The notes: a model not told the origin generated them from the sequence alone. A stretch of 5,699 nucleotides of DNA from Planctomycetaceae bacterium (GCA_003488325.1 DNLZ01000007.1:1-5699); one strand, 5' to 3'. Counted from the first letter of the stretch, positions 1 to 5,699 are shown. Translations and numbers: made by a program.

Positions 1-6
1 CCGACC

Positions 7-29
7 CCCCTCGCCTCGTCTCCGAGGGG
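7..29 (-). terminator. Possible hairpin terminator after kdsB
   Basis: The arms CCCCTCG (7-13) and CGAGGGG (23-29) form a perfect 7-bp GC-rich stem around a 9-nt loop. The hairpin lies about 30 bases past the kdsB stop codon on the minus strand. No run of T follows it on that strand, so it is not a classical intrinsic terminator. It could instead be an RNA 3'-end-stabilising hairpin, or chance structure in GC-rich DNA. The rest of 1-60 shows no recognisable gene. Confidence 0.3.
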
Positions 30-60
30 TCCCGCATCGACTTTTCAATCCGGTGGCGTT

Positions 61-894
61 CTACGTCCGGCCGGCGCTCCACCGTGTGACGAAGGCGGCG
101 TAGTCGGCGGGCGTGTCGATGCCGCGTGCGGCGTGATCGATCGCGGCGGCGGCAATCGGGATTCCCGCCTCCACGGCCCGCAGCTGCTCGAGGCTCTCCA
201 AGGCGGCAAGCCGCGAAGGCGGCAGTGATTCCCAGGTCTCGAGCACGCCGCGACGGTAGGCGTAGAGGCCGACGTGCTGCCAGTAGAGCGGCGGGTCAGA
301 CGCGAGGAGCGCGGGCTGGAAGTCGCGGGCAGCGGGGACCGGGGCTCGACTGAAGTAGAGCGCACGCCACGTGGCCGTGGGCGCCGATGGATCGGGCGAT
401 TTCGGCCCCGAGTCCTTCGCCGGTCCCGCGTCGGCTCCCTCGCGCCAGGGCGTGAGCACGGCCTTCACGACCGACGGCTCGAGGAGTGCAGCAGCGGACC
501 GCAGCGGCGTCACGAGCGTGGCGATCCCCGCGCCGGGGCAGCGATCGAGCAGGCTGATCGCCGTGTCGATCGCCGTCGCCGCGAGTTCGGGCTCGTCCCC
601 CTGGACGTTCACGACGACGTCGGCCGGCGGCAGCCGCGGCAGCGCCTCGACGATCCGTGCTGTCCCGCTCGGCGCCTCAGGCGATGTCATCTCCACCCGC
701 CCGCCAAATCCCCTGACGGCAGCCGCGATCTCCTCGGCATCCGTCACGACCACGACCGTCGCGGCCCGCCGCGACGCCGACGCCGCCCGCCACGTGTGTT
801 CGACGAGCGTCATCCCCGTTTCGGAGAGGAGCATCTTCCGCGGGAGACGCGTGCTCGAGAGCCGGGCCGGGATGACGATGACTGCGGACGACAT
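61..894 (-). CDS. kdsB: CMP-KDO synthetase (3-deoxy-manno-octulosonate cytidylyltransferase)
   Basis: KdsB is a cytosolic enzyme that transfers CMP from CTP to KDO, activating it for attachment to lipid A in lipopolysaccharide. The 277-residue protein starts with the nucleotide-binding signature PARLSSTRLPRK (residues 9-20). NVQGDEP (96-102) follows, in which Asp100 matches the Mg-binding Asp98 of the E. coli enzyme. Further conserved blocks are ALYFSRAPVP (178-187), QHVGLYAYR (206-214), LEQLR (235-239) and GIDTP (258-262). The ATG at 894 is chosen because the family N-terminus begins there and GGGGGA lies about 5 bases upstream; an in-frame GTG at 924 would add ten unconserved residues. The protein is longer than the 248-residue E. 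coli KdsB, mostly through a Pro/Ala/Gly-rich insertion at about 148-177. The usual SGTER/SGTDR motif reads SGTAR (76-80). It lies 51 bp downstream of a DAHP synthase gene on the same strand, so co-transcription is likely. Confidence 0.95.
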   Translation of the reverse strand: MSSAVIVIPARLSSTRLPRKMLLSETGMTLVEHTWRAASASRRAATVVVVTDAEEIAAAVRGFGGRVEMTSPEAPSGTARIVEALPRLPPADVVVNVQGDEPELAATAIDTAISLLDRCPGAGIATLVTPLRSAAALLEPSVVKAVLTPWREGADAGPAKDSGPKSPDPSAPTATWRALYFSRAPVPAARDFQPALLASDPPLYWQHVGLYAYRRGVLETWESLPPSRLAALESLEQLRAVEAGIPIAAAAIDHAARGIDTPADYAAFVTRWSAGRT

Positions 895-945
895 GCGATC
901 CCCCGTTCGGCTACGCGCGGCCACGCAGGACGTCCCGGCTCGCCT

Positions 946-2022
946 TCATCCGAGCAGCGAGTGCGCCTCGACGAGCAGCTGCTCGGTCTCCTCCCACCCG
1001 ATGCAGCCGTCGGTGATCGACACGCCGTAGGCGAGCGTGTCGCGCGGGCCGGCCGGCTGGCTGCCCGCCACGATGTTGCTCTCGAGCATGAGACCGACGA
1101 TCGTCGTGTCGCCCGCGGCACGCTGGGCGAGCACGTCACGCCACACGACCGCCTGTCGCCGATGGTCCTTGCCGGAGTTGGCATGGCTGCAGTCGACGAT
1201 GAGCCGCGGAGGCAGGCCCGCCGCCTCCAGCCGGGAGCGGGCCTCCTGGATCACGTCCGGCGAGTAGTTCGAACCGCCACGGCCGCCCCGGAGCATCAGC
1301 ACGCCCCACGGATTGCCCGTCGTGGAGACGACGCACGTGCCACCGTCGTTGTCGATTCCCAGGAAGCTGTGCTCCGCCCGCGCCGCCTGCATGGCGTCGA
1401 TCGCCACCTGGAGCGAGCCGTCGGTCGCGTTCTTGAAGCCCACGGGCATCGAGAGTCCGCTCGCCATCTGCCGATGGGTCGGGCTCTCGGTCGTCCGTGC
1501 GCCGATCGCCCCGAGCACGACCGTGTCGGCGATGTACTGCGGCGTGATCGGCTCGAGAAACTCCGTGGCGGTCGGCAGGCCCGCGCGGGCGAGCTCGATG
1601 AGCAGTCCGCGCGCGAGCCGCAGCCCGGTCGCGACGTCGAACGTGCCGTCGAGATGCGGGTCGTTGATGAGCCCCTTCCAGCCCACGGTGGTGCGCGGCT
1701 TCTCGAAGTAGACCCGCATGACGACCAGCAGCCGGTCCTGCACCCGCTCCGCGACCCGGCCGAGGCGGTCGGCGTAGTCGCGCGCCGCGGCGGGGTCGTG
1801 GATGGAGCAGGGGCCGACGATCGCCATCACCCGTCGATCCGCGCCGTCGAGCACCCGCTCGACGGCGCGACGCCCCGCCACGATGGTCTGCGCCGCCACG
1901 TCATCCAGGGGCAGCACCGCGCAGAGCCGCGCCGGCGGAACGAGCGGCTCGAGGCTCCGGATCCGCAGGTTCGAGGTGGAGGGATGCTGGCTGGCCGGTG
2001 GCCGGGCGATGGTCGGATTCAT
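946..2022 (-). CDS. aroF: 3-deoxy-7-phosphoheptulonate (DAHP) synthase, class I AroF/G/H type
   Basis: This enzyme condenses phosphoenolpyruvate with erythrose-4-phosphate to give DAHP, the first step of the shikimate pathway to aromatic amino acids. The 358-residue protein carries the family signatures in order: GPCSIHD (70-76, metal-ligand Cys72), MRVYFEKPRTTVGWKGLIND (102-121, PEP-binding Arg103 and Lys108), GARTTESPTHRQMASGLS (174-191), DCSHANSGKD (277-286, His280), ESNIVAGSQ (314-322, Glu314) and SITDGCIGWE (335-344, Asp338). These four metal ligands correspond to Cys61, His268, Glu302 and Asp326 of E. coli AroG. Length is close to the usual 350 residues; the extra part is a Pro/Ser-rich N-terminus before LRIRSLEPL. 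The ATG at 2022 is the only sensible start, but its ribosome site is weak. KDO-8-phosphate synthase, a distant relative, was considered because kdsB follows, but these motifs are specific to DAHP synthase. In the allosteric region, Glu157 replaces the Asp146 of AroG, so the feedback amino acid (Phe, Tyr or Trp) cannot be assigned. The symbol is generic among isozymes. Confidence 0.96.
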   Translation of the reverse strand: MNPTIARPPASQHPSTSNLRIRSLEPLVPPARLCAVLPLDDVAAQTIVAGRRAVERVLDGADRRVMAIVGPCSIHDPAAARDYADRLGRVAERVQDRLLVVMRVYFEKPRTTVGWKGLINDPHLDGTFDVATGLRLARGLLIELARAGLPTATEFLEPITPQYIADTVVLGAIGARTTESPTHRQMASGLSMPVGFKNATDGSLQVAIDAMQAARAEHSFLGIDNDGGTCVVSTTGNPWGVLMLRGGRGGSNYSPDVIQEARSRLEAAGLPPRLIVDCSHANSGKDHRRQAVVWRDVLAQRAAGDTTIVGLMLESNIVAGSQPAGPRDTLAYGVSITDGCIGWEETEQLLVEAHSLLG

Positions 2023-2104
2023 GTCTCAACTCTACCCCACGGGCCGCCCCGCCGCCTGCCGCCGGTCACGGCGCCGCCGCGCCCATGGGATGCGCGGGAG
2101 GGGT

Positions 2105-2133
2105 TTGACCGGCCGGAGCGCCGCTGGTTCAAT
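2105..2133 (+). promoter_or_regulatory. Candidate sigma-70-like promoter for pyrG
   Basis: TTGACC (2105-2110, five of six matches to the -35 consensus) is followed after exactly 17 bases by TTCAAT (2128-2133, four of six matches to the -10 consensus). The pair stands out in a GC-rich spacer and would start transcription near 2140, giving a leader of about 75 nt. It is a sequence match only. No equally good promoter was found for the divergent DAHP synthase gene. Confidence 0.4.
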
Positions 2134-2161
2134 CGCCGCCGGCCGGGCAGCGCGGCGCCGG

Positions 2162-2176
2162 CCGCTCGAGGAGCGG
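2162..2176 (+). other. Small hairpin in the pyrG leader
   Basis: CCGCTC (2162-2167) and GAGCGG (2171-2176) form a perfect 6-bp stem with a 3-nt loop, 24 bases before the pyrG ribosome site. No G-rich slippage start or terminator of the kind used in pyrG attenuation of Firmicutes is visible. It may be incidental in GC-rich DNA. Confidence 0.25.
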
Positions 2177-2200
2177 TTCGCGACGGCACCCGCGGACGGG

Positions 2201-2206
2201 AAGGAG
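2201..2206 (+). promoter_or_regulatory. Ribosome binding site of pyrG
   Basis: AAGGAG lies 8 bases before the GTG at 2215, an optimal Shine-Dalgarno spacing. This site fixes the pyrG start; it matters because the same frame is open for a further 647 codons upstream. Confidence 0.85.
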
Positions 2207-2214
2207 CTCGCACC

Positions 2215-3855
2215 GTGACCAGCAGTGTCCCGACGAAGCACGTCTTCGTGACCGGTGGCGTCGTCAGTTCGCTCGGCAAGGGCCTGACGAGCGCCTCGAT
2301 CGGCATGCTCCTCGAGGCCCGCGGACTGCGGGTGCGCCTCCAGAAGCTCGATCCCTACATCAACGTCGATCCGGGCACCATGAGCCCGTATCAGCACGGC
2401 GAGGTGTACGTGCTCGACGACGGGAGCGAGACCGACCTCGACCTCGGTCACTACGAACGGTTCACCTCCACGCCGCTGACCCGTGAGAGCAACTACACCA
2501 CCGGGCAGATCTACCTGTCGGTGATCAACAAGGAGCGTCGCGGCGAGTTCCTCGGCAAGACGGTGCAGGTGATCCCGCACGTCACCAACGAGATCAAGGA
2601 GGTGGTGCGGCGGCTCGCCGGGCCCGGGACCGACGTGGTGATCACGGAGATCGGCGGTACGGTCGGCGACATCGAGAGCCTGCCGTTCCTCGAGGCGATC
2701 CGGCAGATTCCGCTCGAGGTCGGGCGCGAGAACTGCATGTTCATCCACCTGACACTCGTGCCATATCTCAAGGCGGCCGGCGAGCTCAAGACGAAGCCCA
2801 CGCAGCACTCCGTCGGCATCCTCCGACAGATCGGCATCCAGCCCGACATCCTCGTCTGCCGCACCGAGCGGGCGCTCGACGTGGCCGACCGGGAGAAGAT
2901 CGCGCTCTTCTGCAACGTGCCGCTCGACGCGGTGATCGAGGAACGCGACAAGGACTTCTCCATCTACGAGGTGCCGCTGTCGCTCCAGGGCAACCGGATC
3001 GACGAGATCATCCTCCGGCGATGCGGCCTGCAGGCCCCGCAGGCCGATCTCGACGAGTGGCACGACATCCTCCACCGGCTCCGCAATCCCGAGCACGAGG
3101 TGTCGATCGCGCTCGTGGGGAAGTACGCCGAGCACCGGGACGCCTACAAGAGCATCTACGAGGCGCTCGACCATGGCGGCATCGCCCACCGTACGCAGGT
3201 GCGGGTGCAGCCGATCAAGAGCGAGGAGATCGAGCGCGAGGGGGCCGAGCGGCTGCTTGCCGGCTTCGACGGGCTCATCGTGCCGGGCGGATTCGGCGAG
3301 CGCGGCATCGAGGGGAAGGTCGAGGCGGTGCGGTTCGCCCGCGAGCGACGCCTGCCGTTCCTGGGCATCTGCCTGGGCATGCAGTGCGCCGTGATCGAGT
3401 CCGCGAGGAACGTCGCCGGCCTCGCCGCCGCGCACTCGACCGAGTTCGCCCGCGACACGCCGCATCCCGTGATCTGCCTCATGGAGGAGCAGCACGGCGT
3501 CGTGCAGAAGGGGGGCACGATGCGGCTCGGCGCCCAGCCGTGCGTGCTCGCCGACGGCACCCGATCGGCGGCGGCATACGGACGCGAGTCGATCTCCGAA
3601 CGGCACCGGCACCGCTACGAGTTCAATCCGAAGTACCGCGAGGTGCTCGAGGCTGCCGGCCTCGTCATCGCCGGCACGAGCCCCGGCGGCGATCTCGTGG
3701 AGATCGTGGAGCTCGCCGACCATCCGTGGTTCGTGGCCGTACAATTCCATCCCGAGTTCAAGAGCAAGCCGACGGCGGCCCACCCGCTCTTCGCCGGGCT
3801 CGTGGCGGCCGCCGTGGAGCGGCACGCCGGCAGCGCATGGGTGACGGAGGGATGA
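2215..3855 (+). CDS. pyrG: CTP synthase (glutamine-hydrolysing)
   Basis: PyrG makes CTP from UTP, ATP and glutamine, the last step of pyrimidine nucleotide synthesis. The 546-residue product matches the usual length (545 in E. coli). The N-terminal amidoligase half has the P-loop GGVVSSLGKG (14-23), YINVDPGTMSPYQHGEVYV, and ETDLDLGHYERF, with Asp76 equivalent to the Mg-binding Asp72 of E. coli. It also has EIGGTVGDIES (145-155). The glutaminase half begins near residue 298 with ALVGKY. It carries the oxyanion strand GGFGERG (358-364), the nucleophile Cys386 in GICLGMQ, RHRYEFNP, and the catalytic pair His512/Glu514 in VQFHPEF. The catalytic triad is complete. The start is GTG, set by an AAGGAG site 8 bases upstream and by the family N-terminus (KHVFVTGG). 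The gene is divergent from the DAHP synthase gene. A 9-bp hairpin begins at the base after its stop codon. Its product CTP is also the co-substrate of the neighbouring KdsB. Confidence 0.98.
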   Translation: MTSSVPTKHVFVTGGVVSSLGKGLTSASIGMLLEARGLRVRLQKLDPYINVDPGTMSPYQHGEVYVLDDGSETDLDLGHYERFTSTPLTRESNYTTGQIYLSVINKERRGEFLGKTVQVIPHVTNEIKEVVRRLAGPGTDVVITEIGGTVGDIESLPFLEAIRQIPLEVGRENCMFIHLTLVPYLKAAGELKTKPTQHSVGILRQIGIQPDILVCRTERALDVADREKIALFCNVPLDAVIEERDKDFSIYEVPLSLQGNRIDEIILRRCGLQAPQADLDEWHDILHRLRNPEHEVSIALVGKYAEHRDAYKSIYEALDHGGIAHRTQVRVQPIKSEEIEREGAERLLAGFDGLIVPGGFGERGIEGKVEAVRFARERRLPFLGICLGMQCAVIESARNVAGLAAAHSTEFARDTPHPVICLMEEQHGVVQKGGTMRLGAQPCVLADGTRSAAAYGRESISERHRHRYEFNPKYREVLEAAGLVIAGTSPGGDLVEIVELADHPWFVAVQFHPEFKSKPTAAHPLFAGLVAAAVERHAGSAWVTEG

Positions 3856-3879
3856 GGCGACCGGACGGCCCCGGTCGCC
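3856..3879 (+). other. Perfect 9-bp hairpin directly after pyrG
   Basis: GGCGACCGG (3856-3864) and CCGGTCGCC (3871-3879) pair perfectly around the 6-nt loop ACGGCC. The first arm starts at the base after the pyrG TGA. No T-tract follows (the next bases are GGGGACGCACC), so a standard intrinsic terminator is unlikely. It may act as a partial terminator, an RNA processing or stabilising element, or a translational spacer between pyrG and the next gene. Confidence 0.5.
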
Positions 3880-3910
3880 GGGGACGCACCGCCGAAAAAG
3901 GTGTGGACGA

Positions 3911-3918
3911 GGGAGGGG
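3911..3918 (+). promoter_or_regulatory. Ribosome binding site of the DUF1844 gene
   Basis: The purine run GGGAGGGG ends 5 bases before the GTG at 3924 and supports that start. The other candidate, ATG 3852, has GGAGG only one base away, which is too close. Confidence 0.6.
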
Positions 3919-3923
3919 CAGTC

Positions 3924-4244
3924 GTGAGCAGCGATGCGGGTGATGGTTCGGGCGACGTCGGCGCCGACGAGATCGCCGCCGCGATGGAATCCGGCGTCGC
4001 GCCTCCGGCGACGTTCGAGTTCCTCGTGCAGACACTCTTCACGCAGGCGCTCATGGCGCTCGGCAGGATTCCAAACCCCATCACGAAGCAGACGCATCGC
4101 AACGTGGTGACGGCGAAGCACTTCATCGACACGCTGACGATGCTCGAGGAGAAGACGCGGGGCAACCTGTCGGCCGACGAGCGCCGGCTCCTCGACGAGA
4201 TCCAGCACCAGCTGCGGCTGCAGTTCGTGGAGGGCACGCGATGA
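3924..4244 (+). CDS. DUF1844 family protein
   Basis: This small, probably cytoplasmic protein has 106 residues. After a flexible Gly/Asp/Ser-rich N-terminus (about 1-28), residues 31-103 match the DUF1844 pattern as I know it. It has a helix FEFLVQTLFTQALMALG, then RIPNP (48-52), a helix around AKHFIDTLTMLEEKTRGNL (64-82), and a final helix ending LRLQFVE (97-103). The family is widespread in bacteria and its biochemical function is unknown. No signal peptide or membrane segment is seen. The GTG at 3924 is preferred for its ribosome site. An ATG at 3852 overlapping the pyrG stop (ATGA) would give 130 residues but places the hairpin inside the gene and has poor Shine-Dalgarno spacing; a GTG at 3903 is a third option. 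The 3' end overlaps the next gene by 4 bases. Confidence 0.85.
   Translation: MSSDAGDGSGDVGADEIAAAMESGVAPPATFEFLVQTLFTQALMALGRIPNPITKQTHRNVVTAKHFIDTLTMLEEKTRGNLSADERRLLDEIQHQLRLQFVEGTR
4229..4234 (+). promoter_or_regulatory. Ribosome binding site of the DUF6807 gene
   Basis: GGAGGG lies inside the end of the DUF1844 gene, 6 bases before the ATG at 4241. It supports this start over the internal Met10 at 4268, and suggests both reinitiation and independent loading of ribosomes. Confidence 0.7.
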
Positions 4245-5260
4245 TTTCGTGCTTCCGGCCGTCCCGGATGGTCCTGATCGCGTCACTCGCTTCCGCGGCC
4301 TTCGTGCCGCGGGACACGGCGGCCGAAGTCCGTTTCGAGCGGCTCGACGACCGCGTCACCGTGAGCATCGACGACAAGCCCTTCACCTCCTACGTCTTCC
4401 GGGGCCACCCCAAACCGATCCTCTTCCCGCTCATCGGCCCGACGGAATCGGGACTGACGCGGCAGTATCCGGTCGTCGAGGGCGTCGAGGGCGAGGCGAA
4501 GGATCATCCGCATCATGAGTCGTTCTGGTTCACGCACGGCAGCGTCAACGGCCACGACTTCTGGGCGTCGCACCCGCTCGCCGCGAAGGCCGAGTCGCGC
4601 GCGGGTCCCCGGATCGAGCATGGCTCGATCGTGCGCACCGAGGCGGGCGAGCGGGGCGTCCTCGAGGCCACGGCACGCTGGCTCGCCGGCGACGGCCGTG
4701 TCGTCTGCACCGACACCCGGCGACTCGTCTTCGGAGGCGGGGCGGGGGTGAGGACGATCGACCACTCGCTCACGATCCACGCCGACCACGGCCCCGTCAC
4801 CTTCGGCGACACGAAGGAGGGTACCTTCGCCCTGCGGGTGCATCCGGCGCTCCAGCCCAAGGACGCCAACGGCTCGACCGGAGCGACGGGCCGCATCGTC
4901 AACTCCGCGGGAGACGTGGACGGCGAGGCGTGGGGAAAGGCGGCCCGATGGGTCGACTACTCGGGCACGGTCGCTGGCCGCGCGGTCGGCGTCGCGATCC
5001 TCGACCATCCGGCGAACCTCCGCCACCCGACGTACTGGCACGCCCGCGAGTACGGGCTCTTCGCCGCCAATCCGTTCGGCGTGCACGACTTCACGAAGGC
5101 CGCCCCGGGGGCAGGTGCCCACACGATCCCGTCGGGCGGAACGCTGACGTTCCGCCACCTCGTCGTGCTCCACGAGGGGGACGCGGCGGCGGCCGACATC
5201 GACGCGCGGTGGCGCGCGTGGTCGGCGGGGGCGGACGGGATTCCGCAGGCCGCGCCATGA
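4241..5260 (+). CDS. Secreted DUF6807 (PmoA-family) protein
   Basis: The 339-residue protein has an N-terminal signal peptide: Arg6 and Arg9, a hydrophobic stretch at 10-22, and a likely cleavage after TAA (26-28). It is therefore probably exported to the periplasm or outside. The mature part matches the family once labelled 'methane oxygenase PmoA' in Pfam and now DUF6807. The evidence is RGHPKPILFPLIGP (54-67), the hallmark DHPHHESFWFTHGSVNGHDF (88-107), and a C-terminal RHPTYWHAREYGLFAANPFG (261-280). The family is common in Planctomycetota and Bacteroidota and its activity is not established. The old name is misleading: there is no sign of a methane mono-oxygenase membrane subunit. The clustered His residues (89, 91, 92, 99, 105) could form a metal or ligand site, which is inference. 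The gene overlaps its upstream and downstream neighbours by ATGA, so it is probably translated in step with DUF1844 and folD, although its exported location does not suggest a shared pathway. Confidence 0.85.
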   Translation: MISCFRPSRMVLIASLASAAFVPRDTAAEVRFERLDDRVTVSIDDKPFTSYVFRGHPKPILFPLIGPTESGLTRQYPVVEGVEGEAKDHPHHESFWFTHGSVNGHDFWASHPLAAKAESRAGPRIEHGSIVRTEAGERGVLEATARWLAGDGRVVCTDTRRLVFGGGAGVRTIDHSLTIHADHGPVTFGDTKEGTFALRVHPALQPKDANGSTGATGRIVNSAGDVDGEAWGKAARWVDYSGTVAGRAVGVAILDHPANLRHPTYWHAREYGLFAANPFGVHDFTKAAPGAGAHTIPSGGTLTFRHLVVLHEGDAAAADIDARWRAWSAGADGIPQAAP

Positions 5261-5699
5261 GCGAGGCCACCCTTCTCGACGGGAGACGGCTGGCGACGCA
5301 CATCGAGGAGTCGCTGCGGGCCGAGGTGGCGACCTTCACGACGATGGTGGGCCGGCGGCCGCGGCTCGTGGTCGTCCTCGTGGGTGACCTGCCGGCGAGC
5401 GCGTCGTACGTGAAGGCGAAGGCGCAGGCCGCGGCCCGCGTGGGCATCGACGCGGTCGTCGTGCCGGTGGCCGAGACCGCTTCCACCGCCGATCTCGTGC
5501 AGCTCGTCGAGCGGATCGCCCGCGAGGAGAGCGATCCCGCCGACGGCATCCTCGTGCAGCTGCCGCTTCCCGCGCGGGTGGATGCCACGGCGGTCCTCGA
5601 TGCCGTGCCGCCGGATCGTGACGTCGATGGATTCCATCCGGAGAACGCCGGGCTCCTCTCGCAGGGCAGGCCGAGGTTCATTCCGTGCACCGCCGCCGG
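5257..5699 (+). CDS. folD: FolD, methylene-THF dehydrogenase/cyclohydrolase (5' part, runs off the window)
   Basis: FolD is a cytosolic bifunctional enzyme that interconverts 5,10-methylene-, methenyl- and 10-formyl-tetrahydrofolate, supplying one-carbon units for purine and other synthesis. Only the first 147 codons, about half of the usual 280-300, are present; the frame is open to the window edge. The visible N-terminal catalytic domain has VGDLPASASYVKAKAQAA (42-59), with Tyr51 and Lys55 matching the E. coli catalytic pair Tyr50 and Lys54. It also has DGILVQLPLP (96-105, with Gln101) and RDVDGFHPEN (121-130), with Asp124 matching Asp121. The following motif, normally PCTPxG, reads PCTAA at the edge. 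The ATG overlaps the stop of the DUF6807 gene as ATGA. Only a weak AGG precedes it, so translation may depend on coupling. The NAD(P)-binding Rossmann half must lie beyond 5699. Confidence 0.95.
   Translation, partial: MSEATLLDGRRLATHIEESLRAEVATFTTMVGRRPRLVVVLVGDLPASASYVKAKAQAAARVGIDAVVVPVAETASTADLVQLVERIAREESDPADGILVQLPLPARVDATAVLDAVPPDRDVDGFHPENAGLLSQGRPRFIPCTAA

Noticed and set aside
946..2022. KDO-8-phosphate synthase (kdsA) next to kdsB
   Set aside because: The motifs EKPRTTVGWKGLINDP, GARTTES and ITDGCIGWE and the 358-residue length identify class I DAHP synthase instead.
3021..3851. Plus-strand frame running into the DUF1844 gene from within pyrG
   Set aside because: It is an out-of-frame reading of pyrG with an Arg-rich, low-complexity product; only the part after about 3924 looks like a real protein.
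2032..4035. Long minus-strand open frame (667 codons) opposite pyrG
   Set aside because: It is the antisense shadow of pyrG in GC-rich DNA. The translation is Arg/His/Leu-rich with no recognisable domain, while the plus strand encodes a complete CTP synthase.
4283..5173. Minus-strand open frame opposite the DUF6807 gene
   Set aside because: It has no domain and is an antisense shadow; the plus strand has a signal peptide, a good ribosome site and family motifs.
4241..5260. Particulate methane monooxygenase subunit
   Set aside because: The 'PmoA' label is a historic family name. The protein has a signal peptide and a soluble body, lacks multiple membrane helices, and no other pmo gene is present.
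1..5699. CRISPR array, mobile element, tRNA or rRNA
   Set aside because: No regularly spaced repeats, transposase-like protein, terminal inverted repeats or RNA-gene signatures were seen; the window is almost fully occupied by housekeeping-type genes.

Overview
This is a GC-rich, gene-dense bacterial chromosomal window. It holds six protein-coding genes on two divergent transcription units and has almost no non-coding DNA. The gene content suggests a Gram-negative-type bacterium: a CMP-KDO synthetase implies KDO-containing lipopolysaccharide. The pairing of a DUF1844 protein with a secreted DUF6807 ('PmoA-family') protein, together with high GC, most resembles Planctomycetota. That placement is an inference from families and composition, because the window contains no rRNA or other phylogenetic marker.

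Left, minus strand (about 61-2022): a class I (AroF/G/H-type) DAHP synthase is followed 51 bp downstream by kdsB, probably as one unit. DAHP synthase commits phosphoenolpyruvate and erythrose-4-phosphate to the shikimate pathway. KdsB activates KDO with CTP for lipid A core assembly. A GC-rich hairpin lies just after kdsB near the window edge.

Middle (2023-2214): a 192-bp divergent spacer. It carries a sigma-70-like promoter candidate and a strong Shine-Dalgarno sequence for pyrG.

Right, plus strand (2215-5699): pyrG (CTP synthase, GTG start), then a small DUF1844 gene, a secreted DUF6807 gene and the first 147 codons of folD, which runs off the window. The last two junctions are 4-bp ATGA overlaps, so translation is probably coupled. 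A perfect 9-bp hairpin begins at the base right after the pyrG stop and separates pyrG from the rest. CTP made by PyrG is a substrate of KdsB, which gives a modest metabolic link across the divergent promoter region. FolD (one-carbon metabolism) and PyrG fit a nucleotide-supply theme; the DUF6807 protein does not obviously fit.

I see no CRISPR array, mobile element, tRNA, rRNA or phage gene, and no convincing evidence of a new defence or biosynthetic system. The points worth a second look are the post-pyrG hairpin, the ATGA-chained DUF1844-DUF6807-folD block, an insertion in KdsB, and start-site questions caused by the long stop-free frames of this GC-rich DNA.
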